Positions 32,220-42,471 are shown, numbered from the stretch's first letter. The stretch: 64,000 nt of DNA from Gammaproteobacteria bacterium (GCA_020850735.1 JADZEE010000027.1:24001-88000), one strand, 5' to 3'. The notes: a model not told the origin generated them from the sequence alone. A program made the numbers and translations.

Positions 32220-33152
32220 ATGGAGCTCATCCGCGGCCTGCACAACCTGCGTTCCCGTCACCGCGGATGTGTCGCCACGATCGGGACATTCGATGGCCTG
32301 CATCTCGGCCACCAGGCCATCATCGATCTCGTGCTGGCCCAGGCGGCCATGCGCGCCATACCGGCACTGGTCACCCTGTTCGAGCCCCAGCCGCGCGAGT
32401 ATTTCCAGCGCGCGTCCGCGCCCGCGCGGCTGACGCGTCTGCGCGAGAAATGCGAGCTGCTGCGCGATCAGCGTATCGACAGGATCCTGTGCGTGCGTTT
32501 CGACGACGCGCTCGCGGCGCTCGATGCCGAAGCTTTCGTGCGCACCCTGTTGATCGACGGCCTCGGTGTCGCGCTGCTCGTGGTGGGAGACGATTTCCGC
32601 TTCGGCCGCAATCGTGCCGGCAACACCGCGCTGCTGCGACGCATGGGCAGCGAGCACGGATTCGAAGTCATGCGCGCACCGACGTTCTGCATGGACGGCG
32701 AGCGGGTGAGCAGCACGCGCGTGCGTGAGGCGCTGGGCCGCGGCGACTTCGCGGTGGTACGGCGCCTGCTCGGACGCCGGTTCGGTCTCAGTGGCCGTGT
32801 CATCCACGGCGACCGCCGCGGGCGCACGATCGGCTACCCGACCGCCAACGTGGATCTGCATCGCCGGGCCGTGCCACTGACGGGAATTTTCGCGGTGCAC
32901 GTGCTCGGACTTGCGCCGGCGCCCGTATCCGGGGTCGCCTACGTGGGTACCCGGCCGATCGTCAATGGCACCCGGCCGCTGCTGGAGGTGCACTTGTTCG
33001 ATTACGCCGCCGACTGCTATGGCCGTCACATCCGGGTCGAATTTCTCGCCAAGATCCGGGACGAAATGCATTTCGACAGTTTCGAGGCGATGCGCGCGCA
33101 GATCGACGTGGACGCCGCCCGCGCCCGCGCCGTGCTGGCGGCGGCGCGGTAG
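32220..33152 (+). CDS. ribF: Bifunctional riboflavin kinase/FMN adenylyltransferase
   Basis: RibF makes FMN and then FAD. The 310 residues have an N-terminal FAD synthetase with TIGTFDGLHLGHQ and VGDDFRFGRNRAGN, and a C-terminal riboflavin kinase with TIGYPTANV and YVGTRPIVNG. The next gene, lspA, begins only 15 bases after the stop, although ileS normally separates them in this phylum. Confidence 0.96.
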   Translation: MELIRGLHNLRSRHRGCVATIGTFDGLHLGHQAIIDLVLAQAAMRAIPALVTLFEPQPREYFQRASAPARLTRLREKCELLRDQRIDRILCVRFDDALAALDAEAFVRTLLIDGLGVALLVVGDDFRFGRNRAGNTALLRRMGSEHGFEVMRAPTFCMDGERVSSTRVREALGRGDFAVVRRLLGRRFGLSGRVIHGDRRGRTIGYPTANVDLHRRAVPLTGIFAVHVLGLAPAPVSGVAYVGTRPIVNGTRPLLEVHLFDYAADCYGRHIRVEFLAKIRDEMHFDSFEAMRAQIDVDAARARAVLAAAR

Positions 33153-33167
33153 CCGGGGAGCGCGGGC

Positions 33168-33638
33168 TTGGGTCGACCGACCGGTGTGCGCTGGCTGTGG
33201 CTTTCGCTGCTGGTCGTGGTGCTCGATCGGCTCACCAAGACATGGGCCACGTCAGCGCTCGATCTGCACGTGGCTCATCCGCTCGTGGGCGGGCTGAACC
33301 TCACCCTCATGCACAACCCCGGTGCGGCGTTCAGCTTTCTCAGCGACGCCGGCGGCTGGCAGCGCTGGCTGCTCGCCGCGCTCGCGATCATGGCGAGCGT
33401 GTTGATCGTTTGGTGGCTGCGCGCCATCGCCTCCGGGCGCGCCTGGCTTGCCTGCGCGCTCGCGCTGGTGCTGGGCGGCGCGATCGGGAACCTTTACGAC
33501 CGCCTGCTGCTCGGATACGTCATCGACTTCGTCGACGTGTATTACCGCGGCTGGCACTGGCCGGCGTTCAATGTGGCTGATTCGGCCATCAGCGCGGGCG
33601 CCGTCATGCTCGTCTTCGACAGTCTGAGGCGGCCGTGA
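33168..33638 (+). CDS. lspA: Lipoprotein signal peptidase
   Basis: LspA cleaves signal peptides of diacylglyceryl-modified lipoproteins. The 156 residues have four membrane helices and the catalytic Asp pair in GNLYDR and FNVADSAI, plus NPGAAFS. The start codon is TTG at 33168; no better start is in frame. It sits directly behind ribF. Confidence 0.94.
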   Translation: MGRPTGVRWLWLSLLVVVLDRLTKTWATSALDLHVAHPLVGGLNLTLMHNPGAAFSFLSDAGGWQRWLLAALAIMASVLIVWWLRAIASGRAWLACALALVLGGAIGNLYDRLLLGYVIDFVDVYYRGWHWPAFNVADSAISAGAVMLVFDSLRRP

Positions 33639-33745
33639 ACGGTGTCGGTCGCACACAGGCCGGCACTTGACTAGAATTGAGCGGACTGGTCCGTCCCCGC
33701 CGCACCGGGCCGGGATCCCGATCAGTTCCTCGAGAGGTCAGAAGC

Positions 33746-34696
33746 ATGGAAATCATTCTCGCCAATCCGCGCGGATTCTGCGCCGGGGTGGATCGCGCCA
33801 TCGGCATCGTCGAGCGCGCCCTGGAGTTGTTCGGCGCCCCGGTCTACGTGCGTCATGAAGTGGTGCACAACAAGTACGTGGTCGACGGCCTGCGCACCAA
33901 GGGCGCGGTGTTCGTCGATGAGCTCGACGAGGTGCCCGACGACGCCACGGTCATTTTCAGCGCCCATGGCGTGGCGAAACGCGTGCGCGAGGAGGCGGCG
34001 CGGCGCAATCTGCGCGTGTTCGACGCCATCTGCCCGCTGGTGACCAAGGTGCACATGGAGGTCGGGCATTACCAGGACGAGGGCCGCGAGTGCATTCTCA
34101 TCGGTCACGCCGGCCATCCGGAGGTCGAGGGCACGCTCGGGCAGTACAACCGCGCCGACGGCAGCGGCGGCATGTACCTCGTCGAGTCGCTCGAGGACGT
34201 GCGCGAGCTGCAGGTGAAGAACCCGGATTTCCTCGCCTTCGTGACCCAGACGACCCTGTCCATGGACGACACGGCCGAGATCATCAACGCCTTGCGCAGG
34301 CGTTTCCCGCGCATCGTCGGGCCGAAGAAGGAGGACATCTGCTACGCCACCCAGAACCGTCAGGATGCGGTCAAGCAGCTGGTCAGGGAGTGTGACCTGA
34401 TCCTGGTCGTCGGCTCGCAGACCAGCTCCAACTCCACCCGTCTGAAAGAAATCGCCGAGAAGCAGGGCCTGCCCGCGTTTCTCATCGACAACGCCGACGA
34501 GATCCGGCGCGAGTGGATCGACCACAAGCTGCGCGTGGGCGTCACGGCGGGCGCATCGGCGCCCGAGGTGCTGGTCGAGCAGGTGGTTGCGCGCGTGCGC
34601 GAATGGGGCGGCACCGTCGTCACCGAGGCGCCCGGCAAGCGCGAGCAGGTGGTTTTCAGCCTGCCGCGGGAGCTGGCCAAGGCCGCCACGGCCTAG
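33746..34696 (+). CDS. ispH: 4-hydroxy-3-methylbut-2-enyl diphosphate reductase
   Basis: IspH makes IPP and DMAPP in the last step of the MEP pathway. The 316 residues carry the three cluster cysteines: Cys12 (GFCAGVDRA), the one in DAICPLVTK and the one in [16 protein letters not shown] binds diphosphate. I start at the ATG ([10 protein letters not shown]), with AGAGGTCAG upstream; the open frame before it is Arg-rich and noncoding in look. fkpB, usually before ispH, is missing. Confidence 0.97.
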   Translation: MEIILANPRGFCAGVDRAIGIVERALELFGAPVYVRHEVVHNKYVVDGLRTKGAVFVDELDEVPDDATVIFSAHGVAKRVREEAARRNLRVFDAICPLVTKVHMEVGHYQDEGRECILIGHAGHPEVEGTLGQYNRADGSGGMYLVESLEDVRELQVKNPDFLAFVTQTTLSMDDTAEIINALRRRFPRIVGPKKEDICYATQNRQDAVKQLVRECDLILVVGSQTSSNSTRLKEIAEKQGLPAFLIDNADEIRREWIDHKLRVGVTAGASAPEVLVEQVVARVREWGGTVVTEAPGKREQVVFSLPRELAKAATA

Positions 34697-34732
34697 GCCG
34701 CGGGCCGCCGCCGGGTCTTCTCGCCGGAGGCA

Positions 34733-35230
34733 TCACGGCCAGCATGGATCGTCCGGCGGCGCGGGGTTCGCCGCCCCCGCCGCCGTAGTCGAGCTGCGCA
34801 GGCCCAGGCTGTTGATCGTCATCGTCCGGCACAGATTGTCCTCGAGCTGGCCGTTGATGGCGGTTGCCGTGATCGCGAAGCTCGTCGCGATGGCGCCGGT
34901 GTTTCCGGCCGCCGCCGTGACCGTGTAGAACTGGTTGGGGCTGTTGGCCGAGCCGAAGCCCAGGCCGCAGGCGCAGCCGGCGCAGCCAACGGGATTGACG
35001 ACGGCAGTGGTGTAGGTATTGCAGTCGGAGAAGAACCGCTCCTCGCGCGCCGCCGCGTCGGCGACCATGGCCTGGGCTTCCGAGCGGTTCGCGCGGCGCA
35101 TGTAGTCGCGATAGCTCGGGTAGGCGACCGCGGCCAGGATGCCGACGATGGCCACGACGATCATCAGCTCGATGAGCGTGATGCCCGCCTGAGTACTTCT
35201 GCCGGTATTCGTCTGCTTCGCGCTGTTCAT
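34733..35230 (-). CDS. pilE: Type IV pilin-like protein PilE
   Basis: This 165-residue prepilin starts at 35230 and has the class III leader ending [20 protein letters not shown]. After the Gly, position +1 is Ile rather than the common Phe/Met, and Glu5 is kept. Cleavage by PilD and N-methylation are expected. The C-terminal part has cysteine-rich segments (CAGCACG, DDPCWP). It is last in the minor-pilin group, which resembles fimT-pilV-pilW-pilX-pilY1-pilE of Pseudomonas and relatives. It converges with ispH. Confidence 0.9.
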   Translation of the reverse strand: MNSAKQTNTGRSTQAGITLIELMIVVAIVGILAAVAYPSYRDYMRRANRSEAQAMVADAAAREERFFSDCNTYTTAVVNPVGCAGCACGLGFGSANSPNQFYTVTAAAGNTGAIATSFAITATAINGQLEDNLCRTMTINSLGLRSSTTAAGAANPAPPDDPCWP

Positions 35231-35296
35231 GCTCGTCCCTCTCTGGGTTCGCGTCCGTCGTGCCGCAGCCGGAACATAGCACATGGTCGGGCGGCG

Positions 35297-37168
35297 TTAT
35301 TGCTGGAACCAGTAGGTTCGGACCCGTGGCAGGTCGATGCCCGGGTCGACGGACGTCGCACCGCCGCCACCGCCGACGATGATGGTAACGCCCTCTTTCT
35401 GGAAGATCGGCACCGCGTCGGACGGAATGCCGCCGCCGAGCTGCAGGTAGCGGTCCGCGGTGTTCGGGTTCGGACCGCCGTCGCCGTTCCAGTCCACGAA
35501 CAGCGCCGCACCGCTCAGCACGTTCATGCCGTACAGCCGGCCCGCGCCCTCGGACAGCTGGCAGGCGTTGATCAGCTCGTCGTCCACTTCCGGCACGAAG
35601 GTCGTGAAGAACAGCTTGCCGGCGAGCACGATCGGCTTGGACAGGCCTTTCTCACCGATGAAATTGCCACCGGGCTCCTGCAGGTTGAGGTACCAGCCGC
35701 TCGCGGCGCGCATGTCGGGCAGTGCCGTTTCCGCCGCGGTCGGATCGGCGAACGTGCCGTCGACGTTGGTCTGGAACGGGTTTGAAGTGGCGTCGAACAG
35801 ATCCGCGCGGGTGGCGGTCTGGAACGACGGATCGTCGGCGTCGACGACGCCGTCGTTGTTGGCGTCCTTGAGCCCGTTCACGTTCACGTCGCGCAGCGCG
35901 AAGAACACGTCGTGAGTGATCGTGCTGAGCGGATCCGGCCGGCTGCCGCTCACGATCAGCACCATGTCGTAGCGCGACTGGTCGTTGTAGACCGAGTCGA
36001 CCACCTGGACGACGTCCGGCGCGGCGTAGAACTTGCGCGTGTTCTCCGCGTTCGGACCCGGCACGGCGCCTTCGGACAGTGACAGCGAGGCCAGTTTGCC
36101 GGCCGTGCCGACGTCACCGCCGGTCGAAGTCGCGGTGAGCCCGTCCTCGAGATCGACGCGCCAGACGTTGCCGCCCAGATCACCGAAGTACAGTCGATCG
36201 ATGAAGCGATCGCCGTTGGAGTCCAGCACGCCGATGTCGGCAGGCACCGGATAGCTCATCCCCGGGACCTCGAGATCCGTGCCCGACCCGACACCGCCGA
36301 TCGAGGTGATGAGGGCGCCGGTCGTGGCGTCCACGATGAATACGCCGTTGCCCATCGTGCTCGAGTTGTATTCCTTGTCGAGCGACGGATCGTTGCCGCC
36401 ACCGAAGATGAGCACCGTCTTGGCGACGTTGACACCACCCTCGATCATGCGGATCTGCACGACCCGGGCCTGCGACCAGGTCTCGCCGAGGATCTCGAAG
36501 CCGGTGCTGCCGCCGAGGATCTCCCAGCGCAGCCTGGGCGAGATCCCGCCGCTGGCGGCCGGATCGGTCAGGGTGGCCGTGGGTGTCGCGTCGATGGAGT
36601 AGTAGTTGCTGCCGCCGCGGCGCATGCCCTGGAACACGCGCACGAAGTCGCCTTCGCCGGGCTCGATGATGCCGTTGCCGTCGGTGTCCTTGAGCCACAC
36701 CGACGGCGTCAGGTCGAGGCCGTAGATGTGGTCGTTGACCGCGTTGGCGCGCAGATCCTTCTGGATGCCGAGCAGGGCCTGCGGGATGAAGCCCCATTCC
36801 TCAGCGCCCGTCGTCGCGTTGACCAGCCGCAGCAGGCCGCCATTGCTGGCGACGAACAGCTTGTCGACCGGCGCCGCGTCGGTGCCGCCGTAGGTCACGG
36901 CCACCGGGCTTGCGTGCAGCGGATCCTCGAAGCGGAAGCGGTCCTCGGTGAGGTTGGCGTCGCCGTCCGCGTCGTTGTTGTCGACGCCGCGGATCCAGTC
37001 GATGATGTCCAGGCGCTCCTGGTCGGGCATCAGCGCGTTGCCGAGCAGGGTCTTGGTGAGCGCCGTGTTGGCGGTCAGGATCCGGTTGGAGGCGACGTCC
37101 AGCACCTCGTCGTTGGGCGCCGTCGTCGCCGTGTAGGTGTACAGGTTTATGAGCGCGGCGGTGGGCAC
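35297..37168 (-). pseudogene. pilY1: pilY1, C-terminal beta-propeller half, cut off by an in-frame TAG
   Basis: This 623-codon frame is the C-terminal propeller part of PilY1. It is exactly continuous with the upstream half: TAG at 37171-37169 is followed in the same frame by GTG and coding sequence. Two Ca-binding-like loops are visible (DTDGNGIIEPGEGD and DSNGDRFIDRLYFGD). In a normal PilY1 the two halves form one protein. A CAG to TAG change would explain the split. Alone this half would have no signal peptide, so it could not be exported. Readthrough, reinitiation at the GTG, or a sequencing error are possible. Confidence 0.85.
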
Positions 37169-40100
37169 CTAGTTGGCGGCGCCGCCGAGATGGATCTCGA
37201 TGCCGTCCACGCTGCCGCTCCACTCGCTGCGCGCCTCGTCACGGATGCGGAAGTCCGGGCCGATGGCCGCGGTACCGCCGGCGTCGAGGATCTCGCCGAG
37301 CGTGCAACCGGTGAACTCGATGAGATCGCAGACGTTGTATTTCTTCACGTTGCCGTCCCAGGCCACCTGCGTGCTCGGTTCGAACAGCGAGAAGTACACC
37401 TGGTTGCGGTTGAACAGCTTGTTGAAGGCGTTCACCGACAGCGACGGCGTGGCGAACGAGGTCGGCTGCGACAGGATGTCGGCGAAGATGCTCTGGAACA
37501 CCGCCGCCAGCTGGGCCGCGTCAGTGGCTTCGTAGAACTGGCCGCCGCCGGCGTTGGCGACGTCGGTGAGGAAATCGACCGCCACCTGCAGGCCTTCCAG
37601 GTTGAAGCCGATGGTGTAGACCTTCACGTTCTGCGCGCCCGCCAGATCGGAACGCTGGTCCTGGGTCGCCAGGAATCCCGCCAGATCGCGGCCGCATTTC
37701 TCGCCCGTGCTGCTGGCGATGCAGGTGCCGCCGACCAGGGACTGGGCCAGGCTGACGCCGTGGTCGACGCCGTCCTCGTTAGCGTTGTGGTTGGCCTCGC
37801 CGTCGGTGAGCATGACGATGTAGTTGGCCTGGCAGCCGACGTCGATCGGGCTCTTGTACAGCGGATCGCCGTCGATGCGCTCGCTGGCGCAGGCGGCGGC
37901 GCTGAGATTGGCGTCCGTGCAGCCGGCGTCGCGCACCAGCGTACCGCCGGTGTAGGAGGCCGGGTGGCTCACGCGTGTGTTCGGCCGTAGCGATGCCGAG
38001 TGGCTGCGCTGCTTGCCGTGCACGACACCCTCGCCGCGGTAGTACCGTGCCGCCTCGTAGAGCTGGCCGACCAGCGGCGTGAAGCCGTTCGCCGTCAGCG
38101 TGTCGGTGATCTCCTTGAGCCGCTCGCGCACGGTCTTGACCAGCGGCGGGATGATCGCGCCGCCGTACTGCACCTTGATGCGCAGCCGCGGCGCCAGCGA
38201 CGGGCTGTCGTCGCGGCTGTACGCCCGTCGCGTACCGCTGGTTGCCGACTGGATGAAGGTCATGTTGTTGCCGGCGCTCCAGTTGGCCCGGTTGACCAGC
38301 TCCTGGACGATGGTCTTGAGATCGCTGGTCGTGAACGCCTGATTGGTGCTCTCGAACGACGGCGCGTTCCAGGTCACCGACGCGGCGGTCGTCGCGCGGC
38401 CGGAGATGTTGGAGTTGTTGGTGTTGAACGACAGCGAGTCGTCGGCCGCTTCGCCCTTGAAGACGATGCTCGCGGCGGAAGTGTCGATGTTCTTGCTGAC
38501 GAAGGTGAGATCCGCCGCCAGGATGGTGGCGTTTTTCGGGATGTTGATGTCGCGAAAGCGCAGGCCGTTGACCTGCGTGCTCTTCAGGTCGAAGGTGGTG
38601 CTGGTGAGCGATATGCCACCGGTGCTCACGGATTGTTCGGCGTCGTCGCCGTTGTCGAAGATCTGCGCGGTGACGATCTGGTTGATGCAGCCGCCGCCGG
38701 CGGCGATCTGGGTCTCGTCGATGTCGACGATCAGCACCGGCGAGTAGGACGAGCTGCCCTCCGAGCTGTAGGCGATGCGGGCGTTCGTGTCGCCGGCGAC
38801 GGCCTTGACCTGCAGCGACATGGAGTTGTTGCCGCACCAGCCGGCCTGGTCGACGATTTCCTGCACGATCGGAGTCAGATCCGGAGTCTGATAGGCCGTG
38901 TCCTTGGTCCAGGCCGGTAGATCGGCGCCCTGCCAGGTGACGCTGGCCGTGGTCTTCGGCCGGCCGTCGATTTTCTGTCCGCTGTTGGCGAAGGTCGGCG
39001 CGTTGCCGAGCAGGTGGCCGCGGATCTCGAACACCGGCGGGACGATGTCCGCGCCGCTGGTCTGGGCCGCGACGAACTCGACGCGCGCGGACAGCACCTT
39101 GGCACCGCGCGGGATGGCGATGTCGTTGAAGCGCAGGCCCACGGCATGCAGGCCGGCCGGCAGGCTCTGGTCATAGGTGATCTCCAGGCGCGTCTGCCGG
39201 TACTGGGTGCCGCCGGCGCCGGCCTGGGTGCGGTACGAGCGTTCGTTATTCAAGGCGCTGGTGGCGGTGACGATGACGCCCATGGCGTTGCCGCTGTTCC
39301 AGGGCTGGCCGTCGGCGCCGTTGCCGTAGGGTGGCGCCGGACAGCCGGAGGTCGGCGCGGCCTGGCCGAAGCAGATGATCTCCTGGACGATGGGTCGGAG
39401 ATCGAGCGCGGGATCGCCGTTCGGGTAGGTCTGGTCGCTGAAAAACCGTTCCGGATTGACCCAGTTCACCTGGGCCGCGGTGCGCGGCCGCGGCGACACC
39501 GGAAAAGAGCCGTTCGAGAACTGCGCGACGTTGCCGTTGCGTTCGCCCTGGAAATGAATCGTCAGCGGGTTGGTGCTGGTGAAGTCGCTCGGCGAATTGC
39601 CGAACATGAGCGCGGAGATGATGCGCGCGCCACGCGGCACGACGATGTTCGGGAAGCGAAAGCCGTCGATCTGGCTGCGGTTGAACTGCGTCCAGGTGCC
39701 GGTGATGTTGGCGCCGTTGCTGATCTGCTCCTCCACGGTGTTGGCATTGACGTTGGCACCGTCGCCGGTGCGCACCACCACCGTGCTCGGCGCGGTGGCG
39801 GTCGGCGCCAGGCCCAGCGGCAGGGTCGGGTCCGAGGTCACGACCGGGGACGGATCGAGAATGTTGGCCGGAATCGTCTGCTGGGCGTCATCGCTGCTGC
39901 CCGCGGCGACGCGGGCGAACACGTCGGAGCCGCCGGGCGCGTTGTTGGAGCCCTCGACGACCGCCACGTCCTCGTCGATGTTGGCCACCGGGAATATGAC
40001 CGGGCCGCCCGTGTCGGTGAAGCGCATCAGTCCGAAATTGATGTTGTTGGACTGGTCGAGAATGGTCTTCAGCGCGAGCTTCATGTTGTCCAGGCGATCG

Positions 40101-40306
40101 AGGCCCGTGCCCGGCACGGTCGTGCTCATGCTGCCGGAGGTGTCGAGCAGCAGCAGCACGTTCGGGCGGACCTGTCCCTGCTGGCTCACGAGCGCGTCCG
40201 AACCGAGGTAGATCTCGGTGTCGTCCGCGGCCGACTGACCGGCGTAGCCCGCGAGGGCGCCGGCGACGAGGGCCGCGAGGAAATTGTTAGCGCGGGGCTG
40301 TGGCAT
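37169..40306 (-). CDS. pilY1: PilY1, N-terminal half with von Willebrand A domain
   Basis: The 1045-residue N-terminal half has a signal peptide (LAALVAGALAGYAGQSAA) and a vWA domain whose MIDAS motif is DTSGS (residues 55-59), with the later MIDAS parts in FTPLVGQLYEA (about 742) and MLTDGEAN (about 832). Between them about 600 residues are inserted, holding three related modules (about 213-377, 389-528, 579-712). PilY1 is a tip-associated protein of type IV pili involved in adhesion and surface sensing. It ends with GGAAN and then TAG. The propeller half follows in the same frame at 35297-37168. Confidence 0.92.
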   Translation of the reverse strand: MPQPRANNFLAALVAGALAGYAGQSAADDTEIYLGSDALVSQQGQVRPNVLLLLDTSGSMSTTVPGTGLDRLDNMKLALKTILDQSNNINFGLMRFTDTGGPVIFPVANIDEDVAVVEGSNNAPGGSDVFARVAAGSSDDAQQTIPANILDPSPVVTSDPTLPLGLAPTATAPSTVVVRTGDGANVNANTVEEQISNGANITGTWTQFNRSQIDGFRFPNIVVPRGARIISALMFGNSPSDFTSTNPLTIHFQGERNGNVAQFSNGSFPVSPRPRTAAQVNWVNPERFFSDQTYPNGDPALDLRPIVQEIICFGQAAPTSGCPAPPYGNGADGQPWNSGNAMGVIVTATSALNNERSYRTQAGAGGTQYRQTRLEITYDQSLPAGLHAVGLRFNDIAIPRGAKVLSARVEFVAAQTSGADIVPPVFEIRGHLLGNAPTFANSGQKIDGRPKTTASVTWQGADLPAWTKDTAYQTPDLTPIVQEIVDQAGWCGNNSMSLQVKAVAGDTNARIAYSSEGSSSYSPVLIVDIDETQIAAGGGCINQIVTAQIFDNGDDAEQSVSTGGISLTSTTFDLKSTQVNGLRFRDINIPKNATILAADLTFVSKNIDTSAASIVFKGEAADDSLSFNTNNSNISGRATTAASVTWNAPSFESTNQAFTTSDLKTIVQELVNRANWSAGNNMTFIQSATSGTRRAYSRDDSPSLAPRLRIKVQYGGAIIPPLVKTVRERLKEITDTLTANGFTPLVGQLYEAARYYRGEGVVHGKQRSHSASLRPNTRVSHPASYTGGTLVRDAGCTDANLSAAACASERIDGDPLYKSPIDVGCQANYIVMLTDGEANHNANEDGVDHGVSLAQSLVGGTCIASSTGEKCGRDLAGFLATQDQRSDLAGAQNVKVYTIGFNLEGLQVAVDFLTDVANAGGGQFYEATDAAQLAAVFQSIFADILSQPTSFATPSLSVNAFNKLFNRNQVYFSLFEPSTQVAWDGNVKKYNVCDLIEFTGCTLGEILDAGGTAAIGPDFRIRDEARSEWSGSVDGIEIHLGGAAN

Positions 40307-40324
40307 GAAAGTCGTCCTCGATCG

Positions 40325-40798
40325 TCAGAGTTTCGGGCCGATCTGGTAAACGCCGCCGTCGAGCGTGATGCGGGCCGCGTCGTCCTCCAGCGTCAGCGCC
40401 ACGCCGCCGCCGGGATCGGTCACACGGCTGGCGGCATCGGAAAGAATGTTGAAATGGAAGGCGGAAAAGCTCGTGGCGCTGTACAGCGAGCCGACCGGCG
40501 GGTTGGTCGCGCGTATGAACGTCACCGTGTAGTTGGCGCCGGCGGCATAGGGACCGTAGACCGCGGACTTGCCGGCCACCGGCGCATTGAGGTTGAAAGC
40601 GTTCGGATCGGTGAAGGCGACGTCGATCCCGGCCTCGCCGGCCTGGAACGCGCGCGCGACCTCCTGCGAGTTCGAGGACATCTTTTCCTCGAGCGTGGAG
40701 GTGTTCAGGGCGGTGACGCCGAGCATGGTCAGCACGAGCAGGATGATCATGGCGATGATCAGGGTGGCGCCGTGCTGCCGGGAGCGGGTGTGTCGCAT
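40325..40798 (-). CDS. pilX: Type IV pilus minor pilin PilX
   Basis: The 157-residue protein has the PilX layout: a short leader (RQHGATLIIAMIILLVLTML), an N-terminal helix, and EEKMSSNSQEVARAFQAGEAGI, a typical PilX stretch. It belongs to the minor-pilin complex that primes pilus assembly. It lies 18 bases upstream of pilY1 and 28 bases downstream of pilW, all on the minus strand. Confidence 0.88.
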   Translation of the reverse strand: MRHTRSRQHGATLIIAMIILLVLTMLGVTALNTSTLEEKMSSNSQEVARAFQAGEAGIDVAFTDPNAFNLNAPVAGKSAVYGPYAAGANYTVTFIRATNPPVGSLYSATSFSAFHFNILSDAASRVTDPGGGVALTLEDDAARITLDGGVYQIGPKL

Positions 40799-40826
40799 GG
40801 ATTTCGTGACCTCGTGCGCGTGGACG

Positions 40827-41960
40827 TCAGCGCGTCAGGGTGGCAAGGTTGCGCATCAGCACGGTCGTGCCGAATACGCGTCGCCGGCGCCGGTCGTTGA
40901 AGGGCCCCACAACCTCGGTGCCGACCGTGTAGGTACGGTCGTCGACGTCCGTGCCGGCGGTGTCCGGGCTGCGCAGCAGCAGCACCACGCGGGCGCTGAT
41001 GACGCTGTTCCAGCCCGCCGCGGTGGTCAGGTCGACCGTGCCGGAGCTGCCGTTGGCGGGCAGGTACACGTCGGGAACGCGATCGCCGCTGGTGTCGACG
41101 CCATAGCTGATCTGCATGTTCTCGACGCCATCGATCAGTTGCACGGCGTTCGGCGCGGCGGTCGGCGGGGCACCGGTGACGTCGATGGCCTCGCGAAACA
41201 GCGCCGGATTACCGTTGGCGTCGGTGCCGACGTAGTAGCGGTAGCCCGCGAGCTTGTGGATGAACGCGTCGGTGCCGTACACCTTGCTGTAGCAGTTCGG
41301 GTTCGCCCCGCCGCAGCCCGGGTTGACGGCGTTCGTGTTCCCCGGCGCGGTGGCCCCGCCCGCGTCGTGCTCGATGGTGCCGGCGGTGCTCGGAGCGGTG
41401 CCGGCGGGGCCGCTGATCTGGAAGACGTCGCTGCTGGTGCAGTCCGAGACGGCCACGACGTCGCCCTGCTTGAGGCCGTTGTTGACGGTCACCGTCAGTG
41501 GTGCGCCCGTCTGCGCCATCTCGACCGTGACCGCGACGTTGCTCGGTTCGAGGTAGCGCACGGTGATGGCGTCGGTGCCGGCGCTGACGGCACCGACGTC
41601 GACGCTGCCCGACGGCAGCCAGGCAGCGGTGTCCTGCTCGTAGCCCTCGACCGGATTGGTCGTGTCGAAGATGCTTCCGGCCGGGCTGTTGACGTGGTTG
41701 TAGACGTCCGTGAGGCTGTGGGCGCAACCGAAATAGCCCGCCATGCGCAGATCCCGCGCCAGGTATTCGAGCGCGAAGCGCGCGTTCTCCTGGATCCGGC
41801 CGAGATCGTCCTGGATGGTGTAGGTGCGCTTGCTCGTCACGAGCATGGAAATGGCGCCGGCGACCAGGATCAGGCCGACGACGATGGCGACCATCATCTC
41901 GACGATGCTGAAGCCACGGGCCCGTTGTCGGCGGGAGCGCAGGGTGCGGGTGCAGGTCAT
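40827..41960 (-). CDS. pilW: Type IV pilus minor pilin PilW
   Basis: This 377-residue minor pilin has a prepilin leader (RQRARGFSIVEMMVAIVVGL) and the GspJ/PilW-type body, larger than other minor pilins. Blocks such as DDLGRIQENARFALEYLARD, RMAGYFGC and the C-terminal VFGTTVLMRNLA are usual for PilW. It lies between pilV (48 bases upstream) and pilX. Confidence 0.9.
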   Translation of the reverse strand: MTCTRTLRSRRQRARGFSIVEMMVAIVVGLILVAGAISMLVTSKRTYTIQDDLGRIQENARFALEYLARDLRMAGYFGCAHSLTDVYNHVNSPAGSIFDTTNPVEGYEQDTAAWLPSGSVDVGAVSAGTDAITVRYLEPSNVAVTVEMAQTGAPLTVTVNNGLKQGDVVAVSDCTSSDVFQISGPAGTAPSTAGTIEHDAGGATAPGNTNAVNPGCGGANPNCYSKVYGTDAFIHKLAGYRYYVGTDANGNPALFREAIDVTGAPPTAAPNAVQLIDGVENMQISYGVDTSGDRVPDVYLPANGSSGTVDLTTAAGWNSVISARVVLLLRSPDTAGTDVDDRTYTVGTEVVGPFNDRRRRRVFGTTVLMRNLATLTR

Positions 41961-42008
41961 GGGTCGGGGTATCCGTCCGGGTACGAGGGTGGGGCGCGCC
42001 GCCTCGGC

Positions 42009-42449
42009 TCAGGTCGGCGGAATGACCGCCGCCCAGCTCTGCGTGCGGTTGTTGCCTGAGTTGCGGTCCAGCCAGTTGATGGTGATGGTGTACAGGTTGT
42101 TCGCGCCGGCGGTGATGGTCGCGTTGCCGCCCGGGAGCGTGCCGGCGATGAAGCCGTGCCAGCAGACGCGATCGTTCAGGGCCAGCGCATTGCCCGGGTC
42201 GTTGCAGGCGCCGCCGGGATCGCCGCCCGCGTACGCAGCGCCCTGGGCCTTGTTCAGGCGCATGCGCTCGAACATGTCGTAGGCGAGGATCGTCGCCTGA
42301 CTGCGGACGTAGGAGTCGTGATTGAAGCGCAGCGCCTGCACCTGCAGGCCGGCGAGGCCGAGCAGCCCGATGCCGAGCACCAGCAGTGCGACGAGCACCT
42401 CGAGCAGGGTGAAACCGCGGGCGGAGCTGAAGTTCGGACGGTGGGTCAT
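42009..42449 (-). CDS. pilV: Type IV pilus modification protein PilV
   Basis: The 146-residue minor pilin begins at the ATG at 42449 and has the leader ARGFTLLEVLVALLVLGIGLL, typical of PilV with Val-Leu-rich helix and GLAGLQVQAL. The open frame upstream overlaps fimT and looks like noncoding extension. It lies 22 bases after the fimT stop, with pilW next. Confidence 0.9.
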   Translation of the reverse strand: MTHRPNFSSARGFTLLEVLVALLVLGIGLLGLAGLQVQALRFNHDSYVRSQATILAYDMFERMRLNKAQGAAYAGGDPGGACNDPGNALALNDRVCWHGFIAGTLPGGNATITAGANNLYTITINWLDRNSGNNRTQSWAAVIPPT

Positions 42450-42471
42450 GGTCGTGAGCTTCCGGATGCCG

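Noticed and set aside
37166-37171. Programmed UAG readthrough or pyrrolysine coding in pilY1
   Set aside because: The TAG-GTG context is not a known readthrough context and no pyl genes or stem are visible; mutation is simpler.
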